DNA of 64,000 nucleotides from Prevotella sp. (GTDB lineage Bacteria > Bacteroidota > Bacteroidia > Bacteroidales > Bacteroidaceae). The DNA is taken from positions 1 through 64,000 of the forward strand of contig JAILEG010000012.1 in NCBI GenBank assembly GCA_024688365.1, written 5' to 3'. Position numbers and translations under genes: made by a program. Positions within the stretch are counted from its first letter, which is position 1. Each line of letters opens with the position of its first letter. This document shows positions 45,297 through 53,491 of this stretch, in pieces. The notes beneath the pieces are model-generated. The model did no database searches. It saw nothing but the letters and a program-made list of their open reading frames with translations, and was not told where the DNA came from.

Positions 45297-47447
45297 TTAT
45301 GGTCTATCAGCAGCCTTCACACCGAATTGGGATGGCTTGCTGCCCATTGTGAACTCAAGGGTTCCGCCACGGACAATGTCCTTAAAGTCAATATAAGAAC
45401 GTGTATAAGGCTTCCCGTTCAGTTTGGCACTTTGGATATAGATATTCTCTGCGCTGTTGTTATGGGCAGCTATCCGGAACGTCTTGCCATTACCAACATT
45501 CAGCGTAGCCTCATCAAAGAGTGGTGAACCAAAGACATACTTGCCACCGGCTGGCTCCACCTGGTAAAATCCCAATGAAGACAGGATATACCAAGCTGAC
45601 ATCTGCCCCACATCCTCATTACCGCTCAGGCCGTCAAAGTCGTCATGGTAGAGATTGGAAAGGACATAACGCAGCTTGGGAGCTGCCTTCCAGGGCTGGC
45701 CAACATAGTTGTACATGTAGAGAATGTGGTGGCTCGGCTCATTGCCATGAGCATACTGTCCAATCAGGCCCGATATGTCAGGTGAGGCATCCTTGCCCAG
45801 GTCACCATCAACGATGAAGAGCGAGTCGAGCTTGGAGACAAATGACCTCTCACCGCCAAAGGCTGACACCAGTCCATGAACATCATGCGGAACGAGCCAT
45901 ACATACTGCCAGGCATTGCCCTCGGTATAGTCATCCTGACGGTGAACGGTGCTGAAGGGGTCGAAAGGCTCGCGGAACTTTCCATCAGAAGTCACACCCC
46001 GCATGAACTTCGTCTTCTTGTCAAAGTAGAAGTCACGGTACGACTGGCTGCGCTTGTAGAAATACTTATAGTCAGCCGTTTTGCCTAATTGCTTTGCCAA
46101 CTTGGCTATGCAGGCATCGGCCAGCGCATATTCCAGTCCCTTTGCAACGGTCTCACGCTCTGGATCAAGGTCACAGGGGATATAACCATACTTCTTGAGC
46201 AATCCCATTCCCCTTTCATCACGCATCGCCGACTTCTTGGCAGCCTCAAGGACAGCGGCCTTATCCACGTCAAAGCCCTTCAAGGCTATGTCTGTCAGCA
46301 CGGGGATTCCCGGATTACCCACCATGCAGTCAGTCTCATTCCCCATCAGATGCCATACGGGCAGCTTGCCTTGCTCACGGAAGATGTGCAGCATGGTCTG
46401 GGCTATGTCACGCTGCATCTCGGGATGTATCAGCGTCATCAGCGGATGGGCAGCACGATAGGTGTCCCACAGAGAGAATGTGGTATAGGCTGTGAAATCC
46501 CCCTTATACGTCTTGCCATCAGCACCACGATACTCTCCATTGACATCATTGAATACGGACGGGGCCGTCATCGTGTGATAGAGTGCCGTATAGAAAATAC
46601 GGCGGGCACGCTCGTCCTGTGTCTTGACTGCGACTTTGCCCAGCTCACGGTTCCATGCCGCATCGGCTTGTGCCACCGTCTTGCGGAAATCCCACCCCGA
46701 GAGTTCCTCACGCAGATTCTGACGTGCATTATCCACGCTCACGGCAGAGATGCCCACCTTTACGAGAAGAGGCTGTTCGGCTGCCTCAAAGGAAAATACG
46801 CCCAGCGTGTCACGCTCGCTTGACTGTAAAGTGACAGGCTGCGAGAACTCAGCAACGAAGTAGACACGCTGATCCTTCGCCCATCCTTCTGACATGCGGA
46901 AACCGCTGACTGTCCTGTCTGTCTCCTGCTTAAACTGGCAAGAGGTCATCTTGTCCCAGCCAATACCTTGGCCGAGGTCCAGCACAACATACCCCTTCGC
47001 CACATCGGCTGGAAAAGAATAGCGGTGAAATGCCACACGCTGGGTAGCCGTAAGCTCCACCCTTACACCGGAAGCCAGCATCACCGAGTAATAACCCGGG
47101 CGCACATGCTCAGCACGATGGGAGAACTTTACCTCACGTTGGCCTGCATTGGTGACAGGAAGGAGCGAGACATCGCCCAAGTCGCCAATGCCCGTACCAC
47201 TCAGGTGCATCTGTCCGAATCCGATCACAGTAGAGTCACTGTAATGGTAACCTGAACACCAGTCCCATCCCTGCTTTTTCTGAGTGGGTCCTGTCTGGAC
47301 ACAGCCAAAAGGCACATTGGCGCCGAGGAACACGTGTCCATGTCCACCCGTGCCTATGAAAGGATCAACATACTGTGTATAATCCTGCGCCGTGGCAAAG
47401 AAGCAGGATGCCGCAAGCGCGATAAAAGTCAAGAGTCTTCTCTTCAT
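45297..47447 (-). CDS. secreted alpha-mannosidase, GH92 (WHLMGNET type)
   Basis: The 716-residue enzyme has an export signal (FIALAASCFFATAQ). It has the GH92 N-terminal beta-sandwich (VDPFIGTGGHGHVFLGAN, PFGCVQTGP) and the alpha/alpha barrel (FYTALYHTMTAPS, SLWDTYR at 325-331). The active-site block WHLMGNETDCMVGNP runs from 365 to 379. Later YTEGNAWQYVWLVPHD and GNEDVGQMSAWYI complete the site. GH92 enzymes are calcium-dependent inverting exo-alpha-mannosidases of N-glycans. The WHLxGNE form is the one usual in alpha-1,2-active members, so that linkage is probable. Confidence 0.94.
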   Translation of the reverse strand: MKRRLLTFIALAASCFFATAQDYTQYVDPFIGTGGHGHVFLGANVPFGCVQTGPTQKKQGWDWCSGYHYSDSTVIGFGQMHLSGTGIGDLGDVSLLPVTNAGQREVKFSHRAEHVRPGYYSVMLASGVRVELTATQRVAFHRYSFPADVAKGYVVLDLGQGIGWDKMTSCQFKQETDRTVSGFRMSEGWAKDQRVYFVAEFSQPVTLQSSERDTLGVFSFEAAEQPLLVKVGISAVSVDNARQNLREELSGWDFRKTVAQADAAWNRELGKVAVKTQDERARRIFYTALYHTMTAPSVFNDVNGEYRGADGKTYKGDFTAYTTFSLWDTYRAAHPLMTLIHPEMQRDIAQTMLHIFREQGKLPVWHLMGNETDCMVGNPGIPVLTDIALKGFDVDKAAVLEAAKKSAMRDERGMGLLKKYGYIPCDLDPERETVAKGLEYALADACIAKLAKQLGKTADYKYFYKRSQSYRDFYFDKKTKFMRGVTSDGKFREPFDPFSTVHRQDDYTEGNAWQYVWLVPHDVHGLVSAFGGERSFVSKLDSLFIVDGDLGKDASPDISGLIGQYAHGNEPSHHILYMYNYVGQPWKAAPKLRYVLSNLYHDDFDGLSGNEDVGQMSAWYILSSLGFYQVEPAGGKYVFGSPLFDEATLNVGNGKTFRIAAHNNSAENIYIQSAKLNGKPYTRSYIDFKDIVRGGTLEFTMGSKPSQFGVKAADRP

Positions 47448-47522
47448 TGCATTATAATCTGTTTTGGTCTTTTACAATTCTATCAGGATCGTGCCAAATG
47501 CCCCCATACATCTGTATCAATC

Positions 47523-49604
47523 CTATTTACGGTTAATAATCACCTCATCGGTAAACAGCCAGGCATCAGCCTCCTTCGGCAATGCCTTCAGGCGGACATA
47601 ACGTCCCCGTATTGAACCTTGCCAGCGATAGGGATAGACGAGGTAGCCTTTCTCAGGCTGAATGGTACAGACAACAGAATCGAGGGAATGAAAATTTCTT
47701 CCATCCTCTGAGACTGACAGCGTTAAGGACGCTGGCACGTAGATTACGGCTTCCGGCTGCTGCATGAAATCGACCTCAACATCACGGATTTCCGTCGTCT
47801 TTCCCATATCAACGACCACATCAACACCCGTACTGTCAATGAAGCCCTGCCATCTTCCTTCCAAGTAGCCCCAGTCACCCCGCCTGCCATCAGTGAGCGT
47901 ACCGTCACCATCAGCACGGTACTTCTCAGCATACCTGCCAAGATAAGTAACCGACTTGCCCATCCCCTCATGCACCATAAGGCTGCGGCTCTCCTTGCGT
48001 GACCCCTTCTCAGCAGCAAGATTGAAGGGATGATAACCTGCTGCTCTCAGCCTGTCAACGGCCTGCAAGGCACGCTGGCGGAAATCATCATATCCCTTAC
48101 GGTGTTTTGTCCAGCCTGTCTCAGCCAATGCCAACAGGCGAGGATACAACATGTACTCCAGATGATCAGGGCTCTCTATGAACTCTGTCCACACACAACC
48201 CTGCACACCATCAATAAACCTCTCCAGTTCCGTCCCCTTATAGGCTGAGGGAACAGGATCATAGGAGCAGGTCTTCTCCAAACGGGTGTAGCCACCCTGG
48301 GCCTTGGGCTCAGTCATAGGTTCATCCTGATACATATTCAGATAACAGAACTCCTGTGGTGTCATCACCACGTGGTGTCCGCTCCTGGCAGCCGTAAGTC
48401 CCGCCTCAGTACCACGCCATGACATGACGGCGGCATTGGGGGCAAGCGTTCCCTCCATAATCTCGTCCCATCCTAAAAGCTTCCGTCCATGTGCGTTAAG
48501 GAAGCGTTCCATACGGTGAGTGAAGTGGCTCTGCAATGCGGCGGTCGTCTTCAGTCCGTTCTCATGCATCACCTGCTGACAACGGGGACATGTCTGCCAT
48601 GTGGTGCGCTCAGCCTCATCCCCCCCTATATGGATGTACGTTGAGGGAAAGAGCTGCATAACCTCCTTCAGTACATTCTCCATGAACGTATAGGTCAGTT
48701 CATTGCCCACGCAAAGGTCTGACTGCGTATAAGGTTTTCCTGTACATGACAACTCCGGATAGGCAAACACCACCTCATCGCTATGCCCAGGCATCTCTAT
48801 CTCAGGGATAACGGTAATGTGCCGGGCAGCCGCATAGCTGACGACTTCCCTGATATCCTCCTGCGTATAGTAGCCACCATAGGCTCCCGGTTCATCTTTA
48901 TGACAGTAGCGGCGGTCATGCTCCTGCCACCACTTTACCCAGTCAGACTGCGTGCGAAAGGCTGTCTCCTCGGTCAGACGGGGATATTGTTTCACCTCCA
49001 TGCGCCATCCGCCTCCATCTACAAGATGCCAATGGAAGCGGTCGAGCTTGAAATAAGCCATCGCATCAAGCTGTTTCTTGAGGAACTCCTTTGTCCAGAA
49101 ATGACGTGAGCAGTCAATCATCAGCCCGCGATAGGCAAAACGGGGAGCATCCTTTACCTTCACACAAGGTACTTGGCCTTCCTTCTCCAATTGGCGGAGC
49201 GTCTGCAAGCCATAGAACAGCCCAGCAGGGGTCAATGCCCGGATGGTGACAGTCTGGGGCGTGACCTCCAGCTCATATCCTTGCAGGCGGGCACTGTCAG
49301 CCGCCTGTTCTGCCTGACGGGCAGTCCCCGTACAGACCAGGCGGAAAGCAGACTGACGAGCGACCCGCCTCACGCTGGATAGCCTCACCCCCATAACCTC
49401 AGACAGATAGCTGTTTAATACAAGCAAGTCGTTCCCAGCCAAATTGGTCACACCTTTGGACACATTACCCAGGGAAAAAGAGCCCTCTGCCAGAACCATA
49501 ACCTCTGGCTGGGGTATCACATGTTGGGCTGAAGCAAATGGAGAGCCCATCACCGCCAACAGCAGGCCTATACCGCAAATCAATAGTTTTCTCATCACAT
49601 TCAA
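47523..49604 (-). CDS. secreted beta-N-acetylhexosaminidase, GH20, with C-terminal carbohydrate-binding domain
   Basis: The 693-residue enzyme has an export signal (LLICGIGLLLAVMGSPFASA). It carries a GH20b domain and the catalytic barrel with HWHLVDGGGWRMEVK, EIEMPGHSDE and Asp329-Glu330 in HIGGDEAERTTW. The final 150 residues resemble an F5/8 type C domain (DVVVDMGKTTEIRDVEVDFM, SLTLSVSEDGRNFHSLD). The spacing (75 bases to the GH92 behind it, 40 from the GH92 before it) puts it in the reverse operon. It would remove the outer beta-GlcNAc of complex N-glycans before the mannosidases act. A second ATG three codons in is also possible. Confidence 0.94.
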   Translation of the reverse strand: MNVMRKLLICGIGLLLAVMGSPFASAQHVIPQPEVMVLAEGSFSLGNVSKGVTNLAGNDLLVLNSYLSEVMGVRLSSVRRVARQSAFRLVCTGTARQAEQAADSARLQGYELEVTPQTVTIRALTPAGLFYGLQTLRQLEKEGQVPCVKVKDAPRFAYRGLMIDCSRHFWTKEFLKKQLDAMAYFKLDRFHWHLVDGGGWRMEVKQYPRLTEETAFRTQSDWVKWWQEHDRRYCHKDEPGAYGGYYTQEDIREVVSYAAARHITVIPEIEMPGHSDEVVFAYPELSCTGKPYTQSDLCVGNELTYTFMENVLKEVMQLFPSTYIHIGGDEAERTTWQTCPRCQQVMHENGLKTTAALQSHFTHRMERFLNAHGRKLLGWDEIMEGTLAPNAAVMSWRGTEAGLTAARSGHHVVMTPQEFCYLNMYQDEPMTEPKAQGGYTRLEKTCSYDPVPSAYKGTELERFIDGVQGCVWTEFIESPDHLEYMLYPRLLALAETGWTKHRKGYDDFRQRALQAVDRLRAAGYHPFNLAAEKGSRKESRSLMVHEGMGKSVTYLGRYAEKYRADGDGTLTDGRRGDWGYLEGRWQGFIDSTGVDVVVDMGKTTEIRDVEVDFMQQPEAVIYVPASLTLSVSEDGRNFHSLDSVVCTIQPEKGYLVYPYRWQGSIRGRYVRLKALPKEADAWLFTDEVIINRK

Positions 49605-49644
49605 CAGATATGTCTATTACGTCTTCTGCGTTTCTTGTCTTATT

Positions 49645-51915
49645 TTAAAACTTCTGTCCTGTTTTCAGATAGAGTTTCAGATACCCCCCTCTCAGCAGTT
49701 CCTCGTGGCTGACACGATAATGCCTCAGTGGCTTGCCTCCAAGCTCCATCTTCCCAATGACAACAGCATCAGGATTGGGGCGGACGGTCTCTATAACCAG
49801 CTTATCTCTGCCCCACTGCGTTTTGTCCAGCCGGATGGTGACCTTGTCGAACACAGGTGAAGAGAGTGTGTAGGCAGGCTCACCAGGACAGTCAGGGTAG
49901 AAGCCCATCATATTGAACACGGCCCAGGCCGACATTGTGCCCGTATCGTCATTGCCGGGAATTCCCTCCGGGACATTCCTGAAGTTCTCCTTCAGCAGCC
50001 GGCGAAGCAGCACCTGCGTACGCCATTCCTCCCCCCTGAAATAGGAGAAGAGGTGTGCATAGGCTATGTCAGGCTCGTTGGCAGGGTCATAATAACCCTT
50101 GTCGAAAACTGTTTGCAGCTTGTCAACAAACTTTTTCTGCCCACCCATCAGACGGGCAAGCCCCATGACATCATGCGGAACATAGAACGTATAGTTCCAG
50201 GCATTACCCTCATGGAAGCCCGGAGAGGGCTCAAAGTTCTCGCCCTGCAATGGATTGAAAGGCTTATAGAAGCTGCCATCAGGCAGCAACGGGCGCAACA
50301 TGCCGAACTCCTTGCTGTAGTAATGCCGATAGCCCAAGGATCGGTTGTAGAACAGGCGTGCATCCTCTTTCTTACCCAAAGCCGTTGCCAAACGGGAGAG
50401 AGCATTGTCAGCGATATAGTATTCCAAGGCATGTGAGACTGAGTTGTCATACTGCTCGTGCAATGCCACATAGCCCTTCTCCATGTATTCATCATTGTCA
50501 GGACGGAGCGGATTTCCACTTCCTTTGGTCAGGGCCGACTTCCGCATAGCCTCATATGCCTTGTTGATGTCGTAGCCCCGCAGGCCCTTCAGCCACGAGT
50601 CAGTGATAACGGGTATGGCCGGGTCGCCTTCCATCGTGTAGGTCTCCCGCCCGAAGAGTTCCCACTTAGGCAACCAGCCATGCTCATCGTACATGCTGAT
50701 CATGGAGCGTATCATGTCCCGCTGCCGGTCAGGATAGACAAGCGTAAGCAGCTGATGCACATTGCGGTAGGTATCCCACAAGGAGAACACCGTATAGCGG
50801 TTGCCCTCCTTCATCATGCGTACCTCATTGCTCTCCATGACAGGATACTGCCCGTTGACATCCTGTAGGATGCTGGGATGGATAAGCGTGTGATAAAGAG
50901 CGGTATAGAATATGGTTTTCTCTGTCGCCGTGCCACCCTCTACGAGGATGCGTGACAGGTCATCATTCCACTTCTTCCGGGCCTCCGCACGAATGGCATC
51001 GAAACCGCGTCCCTGCTGTTCCGTCTCAAGATTCTCACGGGCATTGGCTATACTGACGAATGAGACTCCCATCTGCACCTCTACCTGTTCATCGGTCTCA
51101 GTGCTGAAGTCCATCCAGACACCAATATCATCACCGGCAAGCTCCTTCTGATAGGACTTGTAGAGTTTGTACTTTCCATTGTCAGGATCCCATTCAGCCT
51201 CTGCGCCTATCATCGCGCGCTGTTTCTTCCAATAGCCTGCCTGCTGCGGAGCCTTGCTGACACGCATCACGAAGTAAATGGGAAACACCGCCTGCGGATT
51301 ATAACAGAACGTTCCCTGCAGTTTCATCCCCTCATACTCCGTGTCACTCACCTTCCGCACCACTGCCCCCGACTCATTGGTCAGTCCCTCACCCAGGTTC
51401 AGCAGCACGTGACTCTGTCCCTTGGGAAAAGTGAAGCGGGCAACCGAGCTGCGCGGAGTGGCGGTCACTTCAGTCTTTACATTATACTTAACAAGATGAT
51501 TGGAGTAATAGCCCGGATGCGCCACCTCATCAGTATAGTTGCTGCCGTATTTCCTATAGTCAACCTCCAGATTACCTGTGGTCGGCATCAGAAGCAATGA
51601 GCCCACCTCCGGACAGCCTACCCCACTGAGGTTGACATGGGAGAAGCCCGTAAAAAAAACATTGTGATACTCATAAGGAGTCGACCACCAGCGGGCATCC
51701 TTATCATACTTATTCTCATCAGACCCCATCACGTTGAACGGCACTACCGACATAAGTCCATTGGGGCAGACGGCTCCAGGATTGGTCGTGCCGAAATTGG
51801 ATGTGCCGATGAAGGGATTGACAAGGTCAACAGGGTCAGCCCCTCCCCCATCCGCAGCACGCAAGGCCAGAAAGGAGAAGGAGACGAGAAGCCCCACCAG
51901 TATTTGACGCTTCAT
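49645..51915 (-). CDS. secreted alpha-mannosidase, GH92 (WELFGRET type)
   Basis: The 756-residue enzyme has an export signal (MKRQILVGLLVSFSFLALRA) and the GH92 fold: VNPFIGTSNFGTTNPGAVCP, SLWDTYRNVHQ, and HEGNAWNYTFYVPHD near GNDDTGTMSAWAVF. The acid-site region reads WELFGRETYTMEGDP (418-432), not WHLxGNE as in the neighbouring paralogue. The His to Glu and Asn to Arg changes sit where GH92 specificity is set, so the linkage is probably not alpha-1,2 but alpha-1,3, 1,4 or 1,6. It is second in the operon. Confidence 0.94.
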   Translation of the reverse strand: MKRQILVGLLVSFSFLALRAADGGGADPVDLVNPFIGTSNFGTTNPGAVCPNGLMSVVPFNVMGSDENKYDKDARWWSTPYEYHNVFFTGFSHVNLSGVGCPEVGSLLLMPTTGNLEVDYRKYGSNYTDEVAHPGYYSNHLVKYNVKTEVTATPRSSVARFTFPKGQSHVLLNLGEGLTNESGAVVRKVSDTEYEGMKLQGTFCYNPQAVFPIYFVMRVSKAPQQAGYWKKQRAMIGAEAEWDPDNGKYKLYKSYQKELAGDDIGVWMDFSTETDEQVEVQMGVSFVSIANARENLETEQQGRGFDAIRAEARKKWNDDLSRILVEGGTATEKTIFYTALYHTLIHPSILQDVNGQYPVMESNEVRMMKEGNRYTVFSLWDTYRNVHQLLTLVYPDRQRDMIRSMISMYDEHGWLPKWELFGRETYTMEGDPAIPVITDSWLKGLRGYDINKAYEAMRKSALTKGSGNPLRPDNDEYMEKGYVALHEQYDNSVSHALEYYIADNALSRLATALGKKEDARLFYNRSLGYRHYYSKEFGMLRPLLPDGSFYKPFNPLQGENFEPSPGFHEGNAWNYTFYVPHDVMGLARLMGGQKKFVDKLQTVFDKGYYDPANEPDIAYAHLFSYFRGEEWRTQVLLRRLLKENFRNVPEGIPGNDDTGTMSAWAVFNMMGFYPDCPGEPAYTLSSPVFDKVTIRLDKTQWGRDKLVIETVRPNPDAVVIGKMELGGKPLRHYRVSHEELLRGGYLKLYLKTGQKF

Positions 51916-51994
51916 AATGATTGCGGTTTTAGGGTTATGACATCTGAAACACTGACAGGCAGAGGCGCATGTACCTGTGCCTGCCAGCTAGCTG

Positions 51995-52969
51995 TCACAC
52001 ATAACTATTCTGCTTTGTGAACTCGACAATATCCTTGATATAGCCAAAAGCCATACCGACAACCGTGTCAGCAGCACCATAATAGACGGCCACACGCTCA
52101 CCGTCCTGCAAGGCTGCGCACGGGAACACGACATTGGGGACATCTCCCCGCAGCTCATAGGGAGCATTGGGAGCAAGCAGGTAAGGACGTGTGCGGTAGA
52201 GAACCTTATCAGGATTGTCCTTGTCAAGAATGGCCGCACCCATTGAGTAGCGGAAGCCATTGCAGGTGGTGATGACACCATGATAGAACAGCAGCCATCC
52301 CTCATCAGTCAGGAAAGGTACTGACCCGGCACCAATCTTCGTGCATTGCCATGCACTCTCGGGGAATGGTGTCACCTTCATCACACAGCGATGCTCACCC
52401 CAGTACTTCATGTCAGGACTGAAGCTGAGGTAGATGTCGCCGAAAGGCGTATGCCCGTTGTCGCTCGGACGGCTCAGCATGGCGAACTTTCCGTTTATCT
52501 TCTGAGGGAAGAGGACACCATTGCGGTTGAAAGGCAGAAAGGCATTCTCGCACTGGTAGAAAGTCTTGAAGTCGAACGTGTAGCCGATACCAATCGTCGG
52601 GCCGTGATAGCCGTTGCACCAGGTGATCCAGTAACGGTCCTCAATCCATGTGACACGTGGGTCGTACTTGTACTCTGACTCTATCATCTCCGTATTCCCA
52701 GCCTCAAACTGTATCGGCTCCGGACTAATGTCCCAGTTGATGCCGTCCTTACTGAAACCAGCAAAGATATTCATCTGTACGGCCCTGTTGTCGCAGCGGA
52801 ACACTCCGGCAAAGCCATCCTCAAAGGGAACGACGGCACTGTTGAAGATGCTGTTGGAGGTAGGTATGTGATAACGGTCAATGATTGGGTTTTTGGAGTA
52901 ACGCCACATCACGTCCTTGCAGCCTTCGGGACGCTCTTCCCAAGGCATAATGTCCTTTAAGTTTTTCAT
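51995..52969 (-). CDS. beta-1,4-mannosyl-N-acetylglucosamine phosphorylase, GH130
   Basis: The 324-residue protein is a cytoplasmic five-bladed propeller of GH130 ([89 protein letters not shown]). The general acid Asp is in the YDPRV block. Members of this subfamily cleave Man-beta-1,4-GlcNAc with phosphate to mannose-1-phosphate and GlcNAc; it is the key step for the N-glycan core in Bacteroides. No signal peptide is present, which fits. It is the first gene of the operon with two GH92, GH20, NahK-like and CBM9-like genes. Confidence 0.93.
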   Translation of the reverse strand: MKNLKDIMPWEERPEGCKDVMWRYSKNPIIDRYHIPTSNSIFNSAVVPFEDGFAGVFRCDNRAVQMNIFAGFSKDGINWDISPEPIQFEAGNTEMIESEYKYDPRVTWIEDRYWITWCNGYHGPTIGIGYTFDFKTFYQCENAFLPFNRNGVLFPQKINGKFAMLSRPSDNGHTPFGDIYLSFSPDMKYWGEHRCVMKVTPFPESAWQCTKIGAGSVPFLTDEGWLLFYHGVITTCNGFRYSMGAAILDKDNPDKVLYRTRPYLLAPNAPYELRGDVPNVVFPCAALQDGERVAVYYGAADTVVGMAFGYIKDIVEFTKQNSYV

Positions 52970-53163
52970 TATATAATGTTCTTTACGTTTTTAGTCTTGT
53001 GAAATCTGATGTCTGTGTATATTTATTACAGGCAAAGGCAACTTTTTACGTTGCCAACTCTTCATATTTATTATACATTAAGGCACAAAAACACTTCTTA
53101 ACAGCCACGACAAGAGCGCGTCCCCCTATCTTTTGAGACTGCCCAAAGACAGGACCTGTAAAA

Positions 53164-53245
53164 TACTTCACGTGGAGTACTGGAATACTCCAGGTGGAGT
53201 ACTCGACTACTTCACGTGGAGTATTGGAGTAATCAGGCACCCAAT
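53164..53245. repeat. 22-bp-period palindromic repeat array, copy 3 (best preserved)
   Basis: The units are TACTTCACGTGGAGTA (53164-53179), TACTCCAGGTGGAGTA (53186-53201), TACTTCACGTGGAGTA (53208-53223) and TAATCAGGCACCCAAT (53230-53245). Spacers are all 6 bp (CTGGAA, CTCGAC, TTGGAG). The last unit agrees with the last unit of copy 1 at 13 of 16 positions, so the array has a defined end and orientation. It lies about 80 bases before the thiamine promoter. Confidence 0.85.
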
Positions 53246-53323
53246 ACTTTTATACCTCAGCAGGAATACAGGCTCAGAAACAGGCATCATGGATGGCCTG
53301 TGGGCATTATTTTGGACTATTCG

Positions 53324-53355
53324 TTTGGTTTTCCAAGAAGAAAGTGTTAATTTTG
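53324..53355 (+). promoter_or_regulatory. promoter of the thiamine operon
   Basis: TTTG (53324-53327) and TAATTTTG (53348-53355) are 20 bases apart, a full match. The start near 53362 is about 16 bases before the riboswitch. Confidence 0.8.
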
Positions 53356-53377
53356 CAGCGGTTTTCAGAATGGAAGC

Positions 53378-53458
53378 TAAGGGGTGCTTGCCTGTTTGGG
53401 CTTGCTGAGATTATACCCATTGACCTGATACGGGTAATGCCGTCGTAGGGAAAACTCC
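53378..53458 (+). promoter_or_regulatory. TPP riboswitch (THI element)
   Basis: The conserved THI-box strings are present in order: AAGGGGTGC (53379-53387), GCTGAGAT (53404-53411), GACCTGATACGGGTAATGCC (53422-53441) and GTAGGGAA. These bind thiamine pyrophosphate. AAGGGG at the 5' edge can pair with CTCCCCTT at 53456-53463 to close the element, and that strand runs straight into TTTTT. Ligand-stabilised closing could therefore itself act as a terminator or block the ribosome before ATG 53492. Confidence 0.92.
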
Positions 53459-53491
53459 CCTTTTTATATTATCTTATATTCTACAAAATCA

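Larger units (their letters stand above)
52970..53491. other. intergenic region between divergent GH130 and thiamine receptor genes
   Basis: From left to right it holds an A/T-rich region with no good promoter box for GH130, the third palindromic repeat array (53164-53245), a strong forward promoter (53324-53355) and a TPP riboswitch (53378-53458). Confidence 0.7.

Noticed and set aside
53164..53245. CRISPR-like array
   Set aside because: Spacers are only 6 bp and similar to one another, the 16-bp repeats vary, there are just four units, and no cas gene is in the window.
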